From Erigeron canadensis (lineage: Eukaryota; Streptophyta; Magnoliopsida; Asterales; Asteraceae): a DNA stretch of 64,000 nt. Under the pieces are notes generated by a model. That model ran no database searches and was not told the origin of the DNA. It saw only the letters and a list, made by a program, of their open reading frames with translations. The stretch covers positions 17,794,001 through 17,858,000 of the forward strand of contig NC_057764.1 in the NCBI RefSeq assembly GCF_010389155.1, written 5' to 3'. Position numbers and translations under genes: made by a program. Shown piece after piece: positions 54,593 through 63,034 of the stretch; positions within the stretch are counted from its first letter, which is position 1, and each line of letters begins with the position of its first letter.

Positions 54593-55550
54593 TATGGGTC
54601 CACCTACACAAGATGTTAATCAAATACAAGATATAATAAAGGTATAACAATAAAGACAATTATATCAAGTAACCCGACTTGTAAGTGATTCTAATCTAGA
54701 TGAAGACTAGTTAAGAATCACGATCCAGATAATGGATATGAACAAATATGATAAGTAAGAACAATTGCTTGAAACTATATAAATACTAAATATAGTCAAG
54801 TATTATGGCAATGAGTCGAGATGTATTTTTCCAAGTATTTTATTTATTTATATAAACCAAATACAAAGGTTGTTGCGGAACAAAGATAATCACACTTGTG
54901 AAAATATCTAAACAACCTAGAAAAACAAATGATGTAATCAACGAGGAATCACTCGTAAGAATACTTAGAGTAAATATCACATGTTGCAATGCCAAGGTTC
55001 CAAGTAATTTTGCAAGTGTGAGAGGTCTTATATTTATAGGCAAACATGTCTTGATGACATAGCATATGCCGTACAAATATGGTTGGGAGCATTTATGGAT
55101 TTGTTGGACAAATCCATAACATGTTTGTTTAAGGTAAAGTATGTAAGTTTCTTTGATGTGACTTGACATACTTTATTCCCAACCTTTTGCTAAAACTATC
55201 CCAATCCCAGGTATAAAGTTATTAACCGGGTAAAGGTAGTTTAAAGCCTTCAAAAAGACTTCCTCGTAATCAGTGTAAAAGTGTTGTAAAGACTTTTACA
55301 CTAAGCTTCTTCAGTTTCGTCTTCAGATAAGATCTTCTCTGAGCTCTGCTTCTGAGATGATCTTCTTCTTCAGTCTTCAGTCTTCAGTCTTTGACTTCAG
55401 TCTGAATGTCTTCAGTGTAGGTTGATTCTGAAACTGAAGTGAAGCTTCAGTGAGCTTTATTCTAAATGACTTCAGAATCCTGAGCAAGCTTCCTTCACTG
55501 AACTTCAACTATTTTGAACAAATCATACTTAGTCGATTTTTGACCTAACA
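54593..55550 (-). repeat. SIRE-B 5' LTR (958 bp)
   Basis: On the minus strand TGTTAGGTCAAAAATCG to GGTGGACCCATA (terminal CA mutated to TA). A TATAAATATAAG box lies on the minus strand near 55030-55041. CTTCAG/CTGAAG words are concentrated at 55305-55500. Confidence 0.93.
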
Positions 55551-55594
55551 TAAGTAGGCTTAATAGTAATGTTCTTTATAATAATAAGACTATA

Positions 55595-56398
55595 TGTTAA
55601 GTCTGGGATTCGCTGAAGAAGACTTGCTCGCTGACGTGTGTCGTTAGCAAGTCTTCAGCAAGTCATCAGCAGGTGAAGTGACTTCTTCAGCAAGTTGTTC
55701 TACTCCAACATGTTGGTCATCGCGGGAAGAATTCAAATCAAATGGGCTTTCGAATCAAAGCACGGGCATCTGCAACTAAGAGGGCGTCGATACGAGAAGC
55801 AAATTGTTGTGTGAAGGAATCAATATCTCAACATAAGCCAAGAGGCAGATCTTGTGCCACTCCACCTGGTCGTATGAAACTGGCATGAAGACAAGAAGTC
55901 ACATGGTGGTTAACCAACTGTAATTTGCCTTGTATGGCAAAGGTACATGTTGGGACCAAAGCAAGGGTTTTCTCTCTCATACCCGATTTGGTAAAGAAGA
56001 TAAGGGCACATCATTCTAGTACCATGAGCCAATGGGATGTCGACAACTACCATCAAGTCACCACCAAAGAAGGCTGTGTTGCCCTAATCTTTCTCTATAA
56101 AAGGCAACACAGCCGCATTGTTACAAGTGTGTTACTCACCTCAAAAGTGTGTCACTTGTATTTGTGTTGCTTAAGTTTCTAGTGTGTCTAAACTTAGCAA
56201 TTTACTTTTGTTCATTTGTATTTCTTGTAAGTCAAGTGTGTGTAATCGACCATGTATTCACTGTTTAATCAATGAATCATATGATTATGCTTGCCTAGAT
56301 ATATTACTCTTGAACTTGTTCATTGTTCTTGTTTATTTACTTATTTATATTCTTGTATAGTGTAGTTAATATACAAGTCGTGCATTCGTGGACCATCA
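55595..56398 (+). mobile_element. Probable solo LTR (804 bp) in the Copia-A leader
   Basis: It starts TGTTAAGTCTGGG and ends GTGGACCATCA. The flanks are CTATA (55590-55594) and CTATG (56399-56403), a 4 of 5 match. It has a promoter-like layout: TATA box CTCTATAAAAGG at 56091-56102 and a T-rich 3' part. No coding motif; the 85-codon frame at 55925 is not supported. The first 100 bases are rich in CTTCAGCAAGTC-type repeats. Confidence 0.6.
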
Positions 56399-56494
56399 CT
56401 ATGACCATTATTATAGTAATGAAGCTAGTGATGGGCAAGCCTATTGTAAACACCAAAACAATAAGCTAAAATAAGGCTCTACTTTGATGTTACA

Positions 56495-56735
56495 TCACCT
56501 TTAGGCAGAAATAACTAATATCTAAGTATAAATGAGCATTAGGGTCATGCAACACAATGCTTATCTTTTGACCTTTGGGCACAAAATTAAGAATCGTGTA
56601 TACTCTGTATGCAAATAGTCCCTTTGGCACACAAAGTATATTAAATCACCTTTGGGCAGAATTAATATACTTAGTGTTCATTATGCAAAGGACAAAGAGT
56701 GCAACATGAGAATCATATTTAACCTTTGGGCACAA
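56495..56735. repeat. CACCTTTGGGCA-type repeats in the Copia-A leader
   Basis: Copies near 56507 (CACCTTTAGGCAGAA), 56571 (GACCTTTGGGCACAAA), 56619 (CCTTTGGCACACAAA), 56647 (CACCTTTGGGCAGAA) and 56731 (ACCTTTGGGCACAAA), about 50-80 bp apart. Confidence 0.8.
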
Positions 56736-57199
56736 ATAATGAGACCATGTACATTAGTGCGAAACCCCTAAATTATGATTTAACTCAACAAATTTTAGGG
56801 ACAAATTTTTAGGGACAAATCATATTTGATAAGAAGAACTCAACAAGTTATGATTTAACTCAACAAGGTCGAAATCAATAAAAGTTGGTCTTGATTTTTA
56901 GCAAAGATGAATGAGGTCGAGATCAAGACATTAGTAGTCGAACTCAACTTGTAAATTAGGTTGAACTCAACATACGATATATCACAATGTATTGTTAATT
57001 AATAAACCATATTCAACTAGTATATGTTTGAAGATTTCTGACAATGAGTATAATAAGTATTGCTCATGGATATAGTCGAACTCGACTTTTATAGCTAGAT
57101 TAAGCAAGTCGAACTCAACCAAGAGAAAATTAATTAAGGTTGATCTCGACTTAAGCATATGTAAGGTCGAAATCAATAAAAACTAAATTAAAATCGATA

Positions 57200-57622
57200 A
57201 TTAAGGTCGAATTCAATAAAGAGTAAATCAAAAGCGACAATATAGGTCGAATTCAGTAATAAAAAATAAGGTCGAATTCAATAAAGACTAAATCAAAAAA
57301 CGACTTGAAATAAGGTCGAATTTAATAAAGACTAAATGAAAATCGACTTAAAATAATGTCGAATTCAATAAAGACTAAATCAAAATCAACTTATTTCATC
57401 GAATTCAATAAAGTCTAAATCAAAATCTTAATATGAGGTCCAATACAATAATGCAATAAGGTCGAATTCAATAAAGAATAAATCAAAAAACGACTTGAAA
57501 TAAGGTCGAATTCAATAAAGACTGAATCAAAATCGACTTAAAATAATGTCGAATTCAATAAAGACTAAATCAAAATCAACTTATTTCATCGAATTCAATA
57601 AAGTCTAAATCAAAATCAATAA
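57200..57622. repeat. GGTCGAATTCAATAAAGACT array with a 190-bp higher-order repeat
   Basis: About ten units of 40-48 bp carry GTCGAATTCAATAAAGACTAAATC (here in short: GTCGAATTCAATAAAG). A block starting GTCGAATTCA at 57271 and again at 57461 repeats four consecutive units with the same variants, a 190-bp period. Confidence 0.9.
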
Positions 57623-57969
57623 ATAATAAAAATAAGATTTAAGATTCGAAACCCCGACTATTAGTCGACATATATGTAATACCTGAACAAGATATTGGAA
57701 CCAAAATCAAAGATTCTCTTGTTTTCTTTTAGATGTGTATTCGGCCGCATATATTAAAATTAAATATGCTGACAATGCGTGAACAATTTTGGATTCTTTT
57801 TTTTTTTTTTTGAAACTTTGACTTCGGTGGTACAAGCCACTTTTTTTTAAAACAACTATTTGAGGTTTCGTTTATGGCGTCAGCAATCAAAACGGATTCA
57901 TTCATTTGAAAGATCATATTTTCGGTTCTTTTAAAACAATACAAATCATTAGATCGATAAAGAACCATT

Positions 57970-57984
57970 GGCTCTGATACCACA
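57970..57984 (-). promoter_or_regulatory. Copia-A primer binding site
   Basis: The minus strand reads TGTGGTATCAGAGCC immediately after the 5' LTR; initiator-Met tRNA type. Confidence 0.92.
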
Positions 57985-58419
57985 TGTTGGAAATAATATG
58001 ATTTGTATTGTAAATATAATAAAAACATGATAATAATAATGTGTATCTGACGATCTAGAGGACCTTGTAAAAGCAAAAATGTTTGCCATTGATGTCGGGT
58101 TCCCAAAACGAGATGATTAATTAACGATAGGATGAGGAGAGAAACCACACACACAAGAAAGGTGGAAGATTAGGTTAAAATGGTTGCAAATGGCTCTCTA
58201 TTTATAGAGAGAACATTTACAACTTTAGCCCCTGGTATTTAGTATGTGCAATATAAATCCCCGTAGTTCCAATCATCTAATGGGAAACCCTGTAATATGT
58301 CTTTAAGAGTAAATACGCTCATCGTATATTTACAAGACATAGGGATTTCAGTTATCTTCAATTATCATATCACGAATGATAAACGATCAGTGACGGTCAC
58401 ATTTAACGTGGTTCCAACA
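57985..58419 (-). repeat. Copia-A 5' LTR (435 bp)
   Basis: On the minus strand TGTTGGAACCACG to TTATTTCCAACA, with perfect TG...CA ends. A TATAAATA-like box (CTCTATAAATAGAG) lies on the minus strand near 58195-58208. Followed by target duplication TAACC (58420-58424). Confidence 0.95.
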
Positions 58420-58614
58420 TAACCAACTTCTTGATACAACACGTAAATTGTGGGCTTTTAGTTACATTGTGTGTATCATTATCTCTAAAGCCTAAATATA
58501 TCCATCTTATCATTATAATTTAGGGTTAAGTATGTGAGAGTGTAAGTAACTTTTACATTTTTTCTATTGTGTGAATGTAACTTTCATTTGGTTTATTGTA
58601 TGTAACCAACCCGC

Positions 58615-59063
58615 TATTGGTCTTACCCACCTAGCCTCCCTACGGAGTCTACACGCAACCTCACTACGGAGCCTACACGCAACCTACACGCACCCTTACT
58701 ACGGAGCCTACACGCAGACTACCTTGGATCCGATAATTATGGAAAAGATATACATTCTCCCAATATGAAGATTTGCAGTTATCTCTTAGACAGTTGGTTA
58801 CGCGGAAGATAACTATGAATCCCTTAAAAGTAGCAACAAATCTATTCCAATAGGGAAAAACCCTACTTGGAGGACACAATACATCTACCCATAAATAGGG
58901 ACACAATATACACAATAAAGATCATTCTCTGCACTCTCAACACACATACTACACATAGTTGGCGTACAAAAGGTTCTCACACCTTACCGCGAGGGAATCG
59001 CCAACATACAAACATAAACCCCTCATCCTCTTCGTTCTAGGATCCCGGTTCGGTGTACAAACA
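58615..59063 (+). repeat. F 5' LTR
   Basis: TATTGGTCTTACCCACC (first base pair mutated from TGTTGG) to GTGTACAAACA. It contains four CTACGGAGYCTACACGCA units (58640-58725). The TATA-like CCATAAATAGG near 58890 differs from CTATAAATAGG in the 3' LTR. Confidence 0.92.
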
Positions 59064-59065
59064 AT

Positions 59066-59083
59066 TGGCGCCATCCACGGGAC
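59066..59083 (+). promoter_or_regulatory. F primer binding site
   Basis: TGGCGCCATCCACGGGAC two bases after the LTR, the usual TGGCGCC-type PBS of plant gypsy elements. I cannot name the primer tRNA with confidence. Confidence 0.75.
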
Positions 59084-59160
59084 GCATCTCACTTACAGCC
59101 CATCAACCACCAAAATCACGAAAGCTTTTTTTCTTTTCACAAAAACCCTAATCCTAGAAC

Positions 59161-60174
59161 ATGGATGACTCAAATGGAGCACCCGGATTCAACATCGTAC
59201 AAACCGGCCCTGCCCAAACCAATGCAAGCATAGATCTGAACAGAAACGTTGGAGGAACAGCCATAACACCTCCATCAGGAACAACAATCATTGCCTCCAC
59301 TTCAACATCATTGTTCGATGAGGCATATATACTCCAAAATCATGACAGCATCATCAATACCCTACGTCACCTTCATATAACTGGGTGATAACCGAAAGGA
59401 CGATCAATTTCGATGAAGCCTTCAATAGCCATGATACATCATCACTGGGAACACAAACCCCAGGATCTCAAACCAATACCCTAGGAGCACAAACCCCAGG
59501 ATCTCAAACCAATACCCTGGGAGCACAAATCCCAGGATGTCAAACCAATACCCTGGGAGCACAAACCCCACGATCTCAAACCAATACCCTGGGAATACAA
59601 AACCCATGATCTCATATCAATACCCCAGGAACACAAACCCTAGGTTCCCATATCAATACCCTGGGTACACAAAACCCAGTATCTACCATTACCCAAAATC
59701 AACAAAATCATTTCCAAAATACGCCAAATCACCAAAACTACTCACAAAGGGCAACAGAATACCTACACCCAGGGTCTACATGCCTTGGCTTTCCCAAATG
59801 GACCCCAAGGTCATTATGTCGCAACCTCCCAAGCCTGGGGACAAGAGCAATACATGCAGAATAGTCAAGCAAGTTCAGTGGGATACGTACCATGGCAGCC
59901 ACATCCAATATCCCAAGCATTCAACCAGGTTTCGAATTACCCGGGAACACAAACACACCCAGGATTCCAGCCAGCAACCCCAGGTTTTCAGAACAGATCA
60001 GGAGAAGCGCACAACCAAAGCCACTCATATACCTAGGGTCCATACCACCCAGGCTATCAATGTCGGTCTATAGAACAACCACAATATTTTCAACCCATTC
60101 AGAACACTGGACCAAAACCCAAGATTTACACGGCATACCCCTGGAATCAAAATTTGTACCCAGGATAAGTTATC
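59161..60174 (+). pseudogene. F gag, repetitive N-terminal part
   Basis: The ATG at 59161 (MDDSNGAPGF) opens a frame that stops at 59388 and is continued in other frames (59385-59609, 59785-60036). The centre encodes a 12-residue Pro/Gln/Gly/Thr-rich repeat (TNTLGAQTPGSQ) from a 36-bp tandem array. Then PQGHYVATSQAWGQEQYMQN and PGTQTHPGFQPATPGFQN, low complexity. Stops at 60034 and 60170 separate it from the gag core in the same frame. Such a disordered N-terminus precedes the gag core in some plant gypsy elements. Confidence 0.7.
59444..59695. repeat. 36-bp tandem array in F gag
   Basis: About seven copies of a unit running GGAGCACAAACCCCAGGATC then TCAAACCAATACCCT. The first four are nearly identical and the last three more divergent. 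Confidence 0.92.
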
Positions 60175-60846
60175 ATGCCAAGACTATTTACCTTGACCAA
60201 AACTTTACCAAAATCACCATTTGCAGAATGGATCAGAAATTATCCATTACCAGCAAACATGAAATACCCCTCCCATCTGGGGACGTATAACGGGAAGGAC
60301 GACCCCGATGATTTCCTTCAAGCCTTTGAAGGGGCAGCAGAAATGCAAAATTCGATAGAGCCAGTGGCATGCAAAGCATTCAGAATGGGCCTCACGAGCG
60401 ATGCAAGAGAATGGCTATCAAGCCTCCAAGAAGGATCTATAAACAACTTTGACGATCTTAGATCAAAACTCCAATCTCATTTTAGCCAACAAAAGAAACA
60501 CAAGAAGACACATGTCTCAGTTCACAACATCAGACAAAGAGAGAACGAAACAACAAGAGACTTCATCCAGCGATACACAAGTGAAACCCAGGGAATTCCT
60601 GGGGTGCCAGAATCCCAAAGGGTCTCTGGTTTAATACACGGATGTAGAAGCAGGGAGCTTGTCGAACGTTTGAACACAGATTTGGCTGAAACATACGATG
60701 AGGCACAAAAAAGGGCGCATAAATTCCTAGACACAAAAGAAATTTCAACAAACAGTAAAGGCCCATCAAGAAACAAAAAAGGTAAATGCAATGAAGGGAA
60801 AGACAACCAAGCCCATTACACCCCTATAATAGAGAAGATAAAATAG
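60175..60846 (+). CDS. gag: F gag core (Retrotrans_gag family, 223 aa)
   Basis: The frame has PFAEWIRNYPLPANMKYP, LGTYNGKDDPDDFLQAFEGA, KAFRMGLTSDAREWLSSLQ, FDDLRSKLQSHFSQQKKHKK, HVSVHNIRQRENETTRDFIQRY and LNTDLAETYDEAQKRAHKFL, the standard order of blocks in the gag core of Tat/Athila-type plant gypsy elements. The chosen start is only the first ATG of the open stretch; the true protein extends upstream. The C-terminal zinc knuckle region continues in the next frame. It forms the capsid shell that packages the element RNA. Confidence 0.85.
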   Translation: MPRLFTLTKTLPKSPFAEWIRNYPLPANMKYPSHLGTYNGKDDPDDFLQAFEGAAEMQNSIEPVACKAFRMGLTSDAREWLSSLQEGSINNFDDLRSKLQSHFSQQKKHKKTHVSVHNIRQRENETTRDFIQRYTSETQGIPGVPESQRVSGLIHGCRSRELVERLNTDLAETYDEAQKRAHKFLDTKEISTNSKGPSRNKKGKCNEGKDNQAHYTPIIEKIK

Positions 60847-61163
60847 GAGAATATAATCCAATGACACTCCCAGAAACAACCAAGACACCAAGGGAAATCC
60901 TGCTAACAGAAACAATAGGAAAGACATTTCCAGCACCACCCAAGATGCCTGACACGGGGCGTAGGGACAGAAGCAAGTCCTACGAATTTCACAATGATAT
61001 AGGGCATGATACAAATTCATGTTATCAACTGAAGAAAGCAATAGATGAAGCGGTAAAGACTGGAAAGCTGTCACATCTAGTTAAAGGGATTCGTCAAATA
61101 AAAGAGGATCCTACACCCAACAGCAAAGACAAAGCAATTGAAGCCGCCTATACAATCGACTAG
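60847..61163 (+). pseudogene. F gag C-terminal part
   Basis: 60861-61163 encodes PETTKTPREILLTETIG, PPKMPDTGRRDRSKSYEFHN and DIGHDTNSCYQLKKAIDEAVKTGKL, matching the PPKM...CEFH...GHXTXXCXXLKXXIEXLI block found after the gag core in Tat-type elements. The first Cys of the CEFH knuckle is Tyr here (YEFH). One stop (TAG at 60844) separates it from the core. It ends in TAG (61161-61163); no protease follows. Confidence 0.82.
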
Positions 61164-62276
61164 GGAAGCATCCTTTTACAAAATAAGCGGAGGAAACACA
61201 ACCTATCACTCATGACATTGATCCATGTAATCATCCCTAGCTTCATTTTAATATAAGCATTTCATTTTGCTTACATACTCTTGTTTTAAGTGAAAAGGAT
61301 CACAACCTGACACAAACAGTATAGGTTGCCCTCGAGCACCAAATTTTAAGTGAAGAGGATCATAACCTCACACATACTGAAAAGGTCGCCCTCGAGCACC
61401 AAATTTTAAGTGAAGAGGATCATAACCTTACACATACAGAAAAGGTCGCCCTCGAACACCAATTGTTAAGTGAAGAGGATCGCAACCTCACACATACAAA
61501 ACAATTACATTATGGGACGCCCACGAGCACCTACTTACAACACAACAAACATGCATACAAACTGCAGTTACATAACATATGTCTTACACCCATCTACAAA
61601 TGGGTTATAAACATCACCATGGAGCAAGCCTAGGTGACACAAAAGGATTCTAAAACCCTCATCCAGCAGCTGTCCAAACCTTGTAATGGCTTAACTACAA
61701 AGTCTGGGCAAACTTTGGGATAGGCTTAACATATGAAGTTGTTGGCGTGGGTAGAAAGGGTTAGGAGTTCCATACACATACATAACAACATATTGTTTAA
61801 AACATACATACGCCTACACATGTTCAAACAAAAGCACAAATACCTTCGGACGAAGTTGTAAAAGCTCATCAGTGGAAGCATCAGGGTTGGAACTCAATAC
61901 ACCAATAAACGGAAATGCAGCCTGTTCCTAGCAGCAGCAGCAGCAACTTTTGCCCCTCCACTTCAGGATGATGATTATTTCACTACAACATTTGGATACA
62001 TTTACAACAAAGCCCCTGAGCTTCTCTCAATATTCCAAACACCTACTATATAATTTCTGAAACCTTTGTTCGCTTGCATCTCGACAACTGATCGACCCTT
62101 GTAATGGCTTAAACGACAAGACTCGATCAACCTTCGTGATAGGCTTAACATACGAAGTTGTTGAGGTGTGGGAGAGTAGGGTTAGGAGTTATATAGACAA
62201 GATGATGCTCTGGCAGGCAAGTGCTATAGAAGTTCTTTGAGTTTAATACAACGACCTTCGCAACTCCTTATACTAA
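61164..62276 (+). other. F 3' non-coding region
   Basis: No pol motif in any frame. It holds a 60-bp tandem array (61284-61540) and two related copies of a GTAATGGCTTAA...GGCTTAACATAYGAAGTTGTTG segment (61684-61745 and 62101-62164), followed by GGGTTAGGAGTT in both. Confidence 0.75.
61284..61540. repeat. About 60-bp tandem array downstream of F gag
   Basis: Four units of the form TTTTAAGTGAAGAGGATCAT, AACCTCACACATAC, GGTCGCCCTCGAGCACCAAA. The fourth has an insertion (ATTACATTATGG) before GACGCCCACGAGCACC. Confidence 0.92.
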
Positions 62277-62287
62277 ACAGGGGGGCT
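62277..62287 (+). promoter_or_regulatory. F polypurine tract
   Basis: ACAGGGGGGCT immediately before the 3' LTR TGTTGG. Confidence 0.85.
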
Positions 62288-62726
62288 TGTTGGTGTTACC
62301 CACACAGCCTCATTACGGAGTCTACACGCAGCCTCACTACGAATCCTACACGCAGCCTTACTACGGAGCCTACACGCAGACTACCTTGGATCCGATAATT
62401 ATGGAAAAGATATACATTATCCCAATATGAAGATTTTCACTTATCTCTTAGACAGTTGGTTACGCGGAAGATAACTATGAACCCCCTAAAAGTAGCAACA
62501 AATCTATTCCAATAGGGAAAAACCCTACTTGGAGGACCCGATACATCTACCCTATAAATAGGGGCACAATATACACAATAGAGATCATTCCCTGCACTCT
62601 CAACACACATACTACACATAGTTGGCGTACAAAAGGTTCTCACACCTTACCGCAAGGGAATCGCCAACATACAAACATCAACCCCTCATCCTCTCCATTC
62701 TAGGATCCCGGTTCCGTGTACAAACA
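62288..62726 (+). repeat. F 3' LTR
   Basis: TGTTGGTGTTACCC to GTGTACAAACA. It matches the 5' LTR apart from scattered substitutions and one missing CTACACGCA unit. TATA box CTATAAATAGG near 62552. Confidence 0.93.
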
Positions 62727-63034
62727 CCCGCAAAAAGTAAACGATTAATGTAAAATTTTTACGTTGACCAATCAAAAACTTCTACGTGGCAGCTCATATG
62801 GTGTGCCATATATACACTTTTACATTAGTCTTTCAATTTAACGAGTTAGTTACATAAAATGAACCAAATAAAAGTTACATTTATACAATAGTAAAAGTGT
62901 AAAAGTTACTTACACCTCCAGATACTAAACCCTATAATTTAGCCTTAACTTAAACTCTTAACTATATGACATTATTTTATTTTTGTATATTTATGCAAAC
63001 ATAGTTTTCCTTCATTAAGGATATTATAGGTATA

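Larger units (their letters stand above)
15962..55550 (-). mobile_element. SIRE-B: Sirevirus-like Ty1/copia element, full span with nested C, D1 and D2
   Basis: The 3' LTR is 15962-16912, the 5' LTR 54593-55550, with target duplication TAAGT at 15957-15961 and 55551-55555. Minus-strand order: 5' LTR, PBS, gag (5' part deleted), protease, integrase, RT, RNase H (37700-42340), spacer, ORF3 (37033 leftwards, then about 24205-24278 and 17213-17358), PPT, 3' LTR. The third ORF downstream of RNase H, LTRs near 955 bp and a long coiled-coil gag tail are Sirevirus-like. Lesions: gag head deleted, protease Asp motif deleted, RNase H first Asp deleted, most of ORF3 deleted, plus point stops. Its proteins are clearly related to D1/D2 but divergent, so it is a separate family. 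Confidence 0.9.
56404..57984 (-). other. Copia-A leader (PBS to gag)
   Basis: Non-coding and repeat-rich. It holds CCTTTGGGCA repeats (56495-56735), scattered GGTCGAA/TCGAACTC words (56870-57180), a 44-bp array (57200-57620) and a T tract (57797-57813). It ends at the PBS. The short frame at 57729-58154 has no recognisable content. Confidence 0.7.
4021..58419 (-). mobile_element. Copia-A: Ty1/copia element, full span with all nested insertions (54.4 kb)
   Basis: The LTRs are 4021-4326 plus 11891-12016 (3' LTR, left) and 57985-58419 (5' LTR, right), both about 432-435 bp. The 5-bp target duplication TAACC is at 4016-4020 and 58420-58424. On the minus strand the order is 5' LTR, initiator-Met PBS, long leader, gag, integrase, RT, RNase H, PPT (GTGGGAGAA), 3' LTR. 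The short LTR, the PPT and the CX2CX4HX4C gag knuckle fit the Tork/Angela-like side of plant copia; lineage is an inference. The coding part is full of stops and frameshifts. By eye the LTRs differ at more than 20 of about 305 compared positions, far more than D1 or D2, so A is the oldest element of the nest. Inserted into it are G1 (with G2), SIRE-B (with C, D1, D2) and a probable solo LTR. Confidence 0.9.
58615..62726 (+). mobile_element. F: gag-only Ty3/gypsy element (TR-GAG type), complete, 4.1 kb
   Basis: The LTRs are 58615-59063 (449 bp) and 62288-62726 (439 bp), with target duplication CCCGC at 58610-58614 and 62727-62731. It has PBS, a decayed gag and a PPT. No protease, RT, RNase H or integrase sequence is present, and the gap between gag and PPT (1.1 kb) is non-coding with tandem repeats, so it is non-autonomous by design, not by a simple deletion of a visible pol (inference). 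It must have been moved by the enzymes of a full gypsy element. Confidence 0.9.
58522..62932. mobile_element. MITE with about 90-bp terminal inverted repeats, split by element F
   Basis: The left arm 58522-58614 and the right arm (about 62835-62932) are inverted copies: GTGTAAGTAACTTTTACA and ATTTGGTT on the left match TGTAAAAGTTACTTACAC and AACCAAAT on the right. Flanks TATAATTT at 58514-58521 and 62933-62940 form an 8-bp duplication. Without F it is about 294 bp. The size, long inverted repeats and lack of coding identify a MITE. An 8-bp duplication would suit hAT, but the outer repeat ends are not diagnostic. Confidence 0.8.

Noticed and set aside
55925..56182. 85-codon frame in the solo LTR
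   Set aside because: Crosses the TATA box and the presumed start of transcription; no homology recognised.
61284..61540. CRISPR-like array
   Set aside because: Units are adjacent tandem copies with no spacers, inside a plant retrotransposon.
59161..62276. Plant pararetrovirus (caulimovirus-like) insertion
   Set aside because: True LTRs with a 5-bp target duplication and a gypsy gag; no movement protein or RT present.
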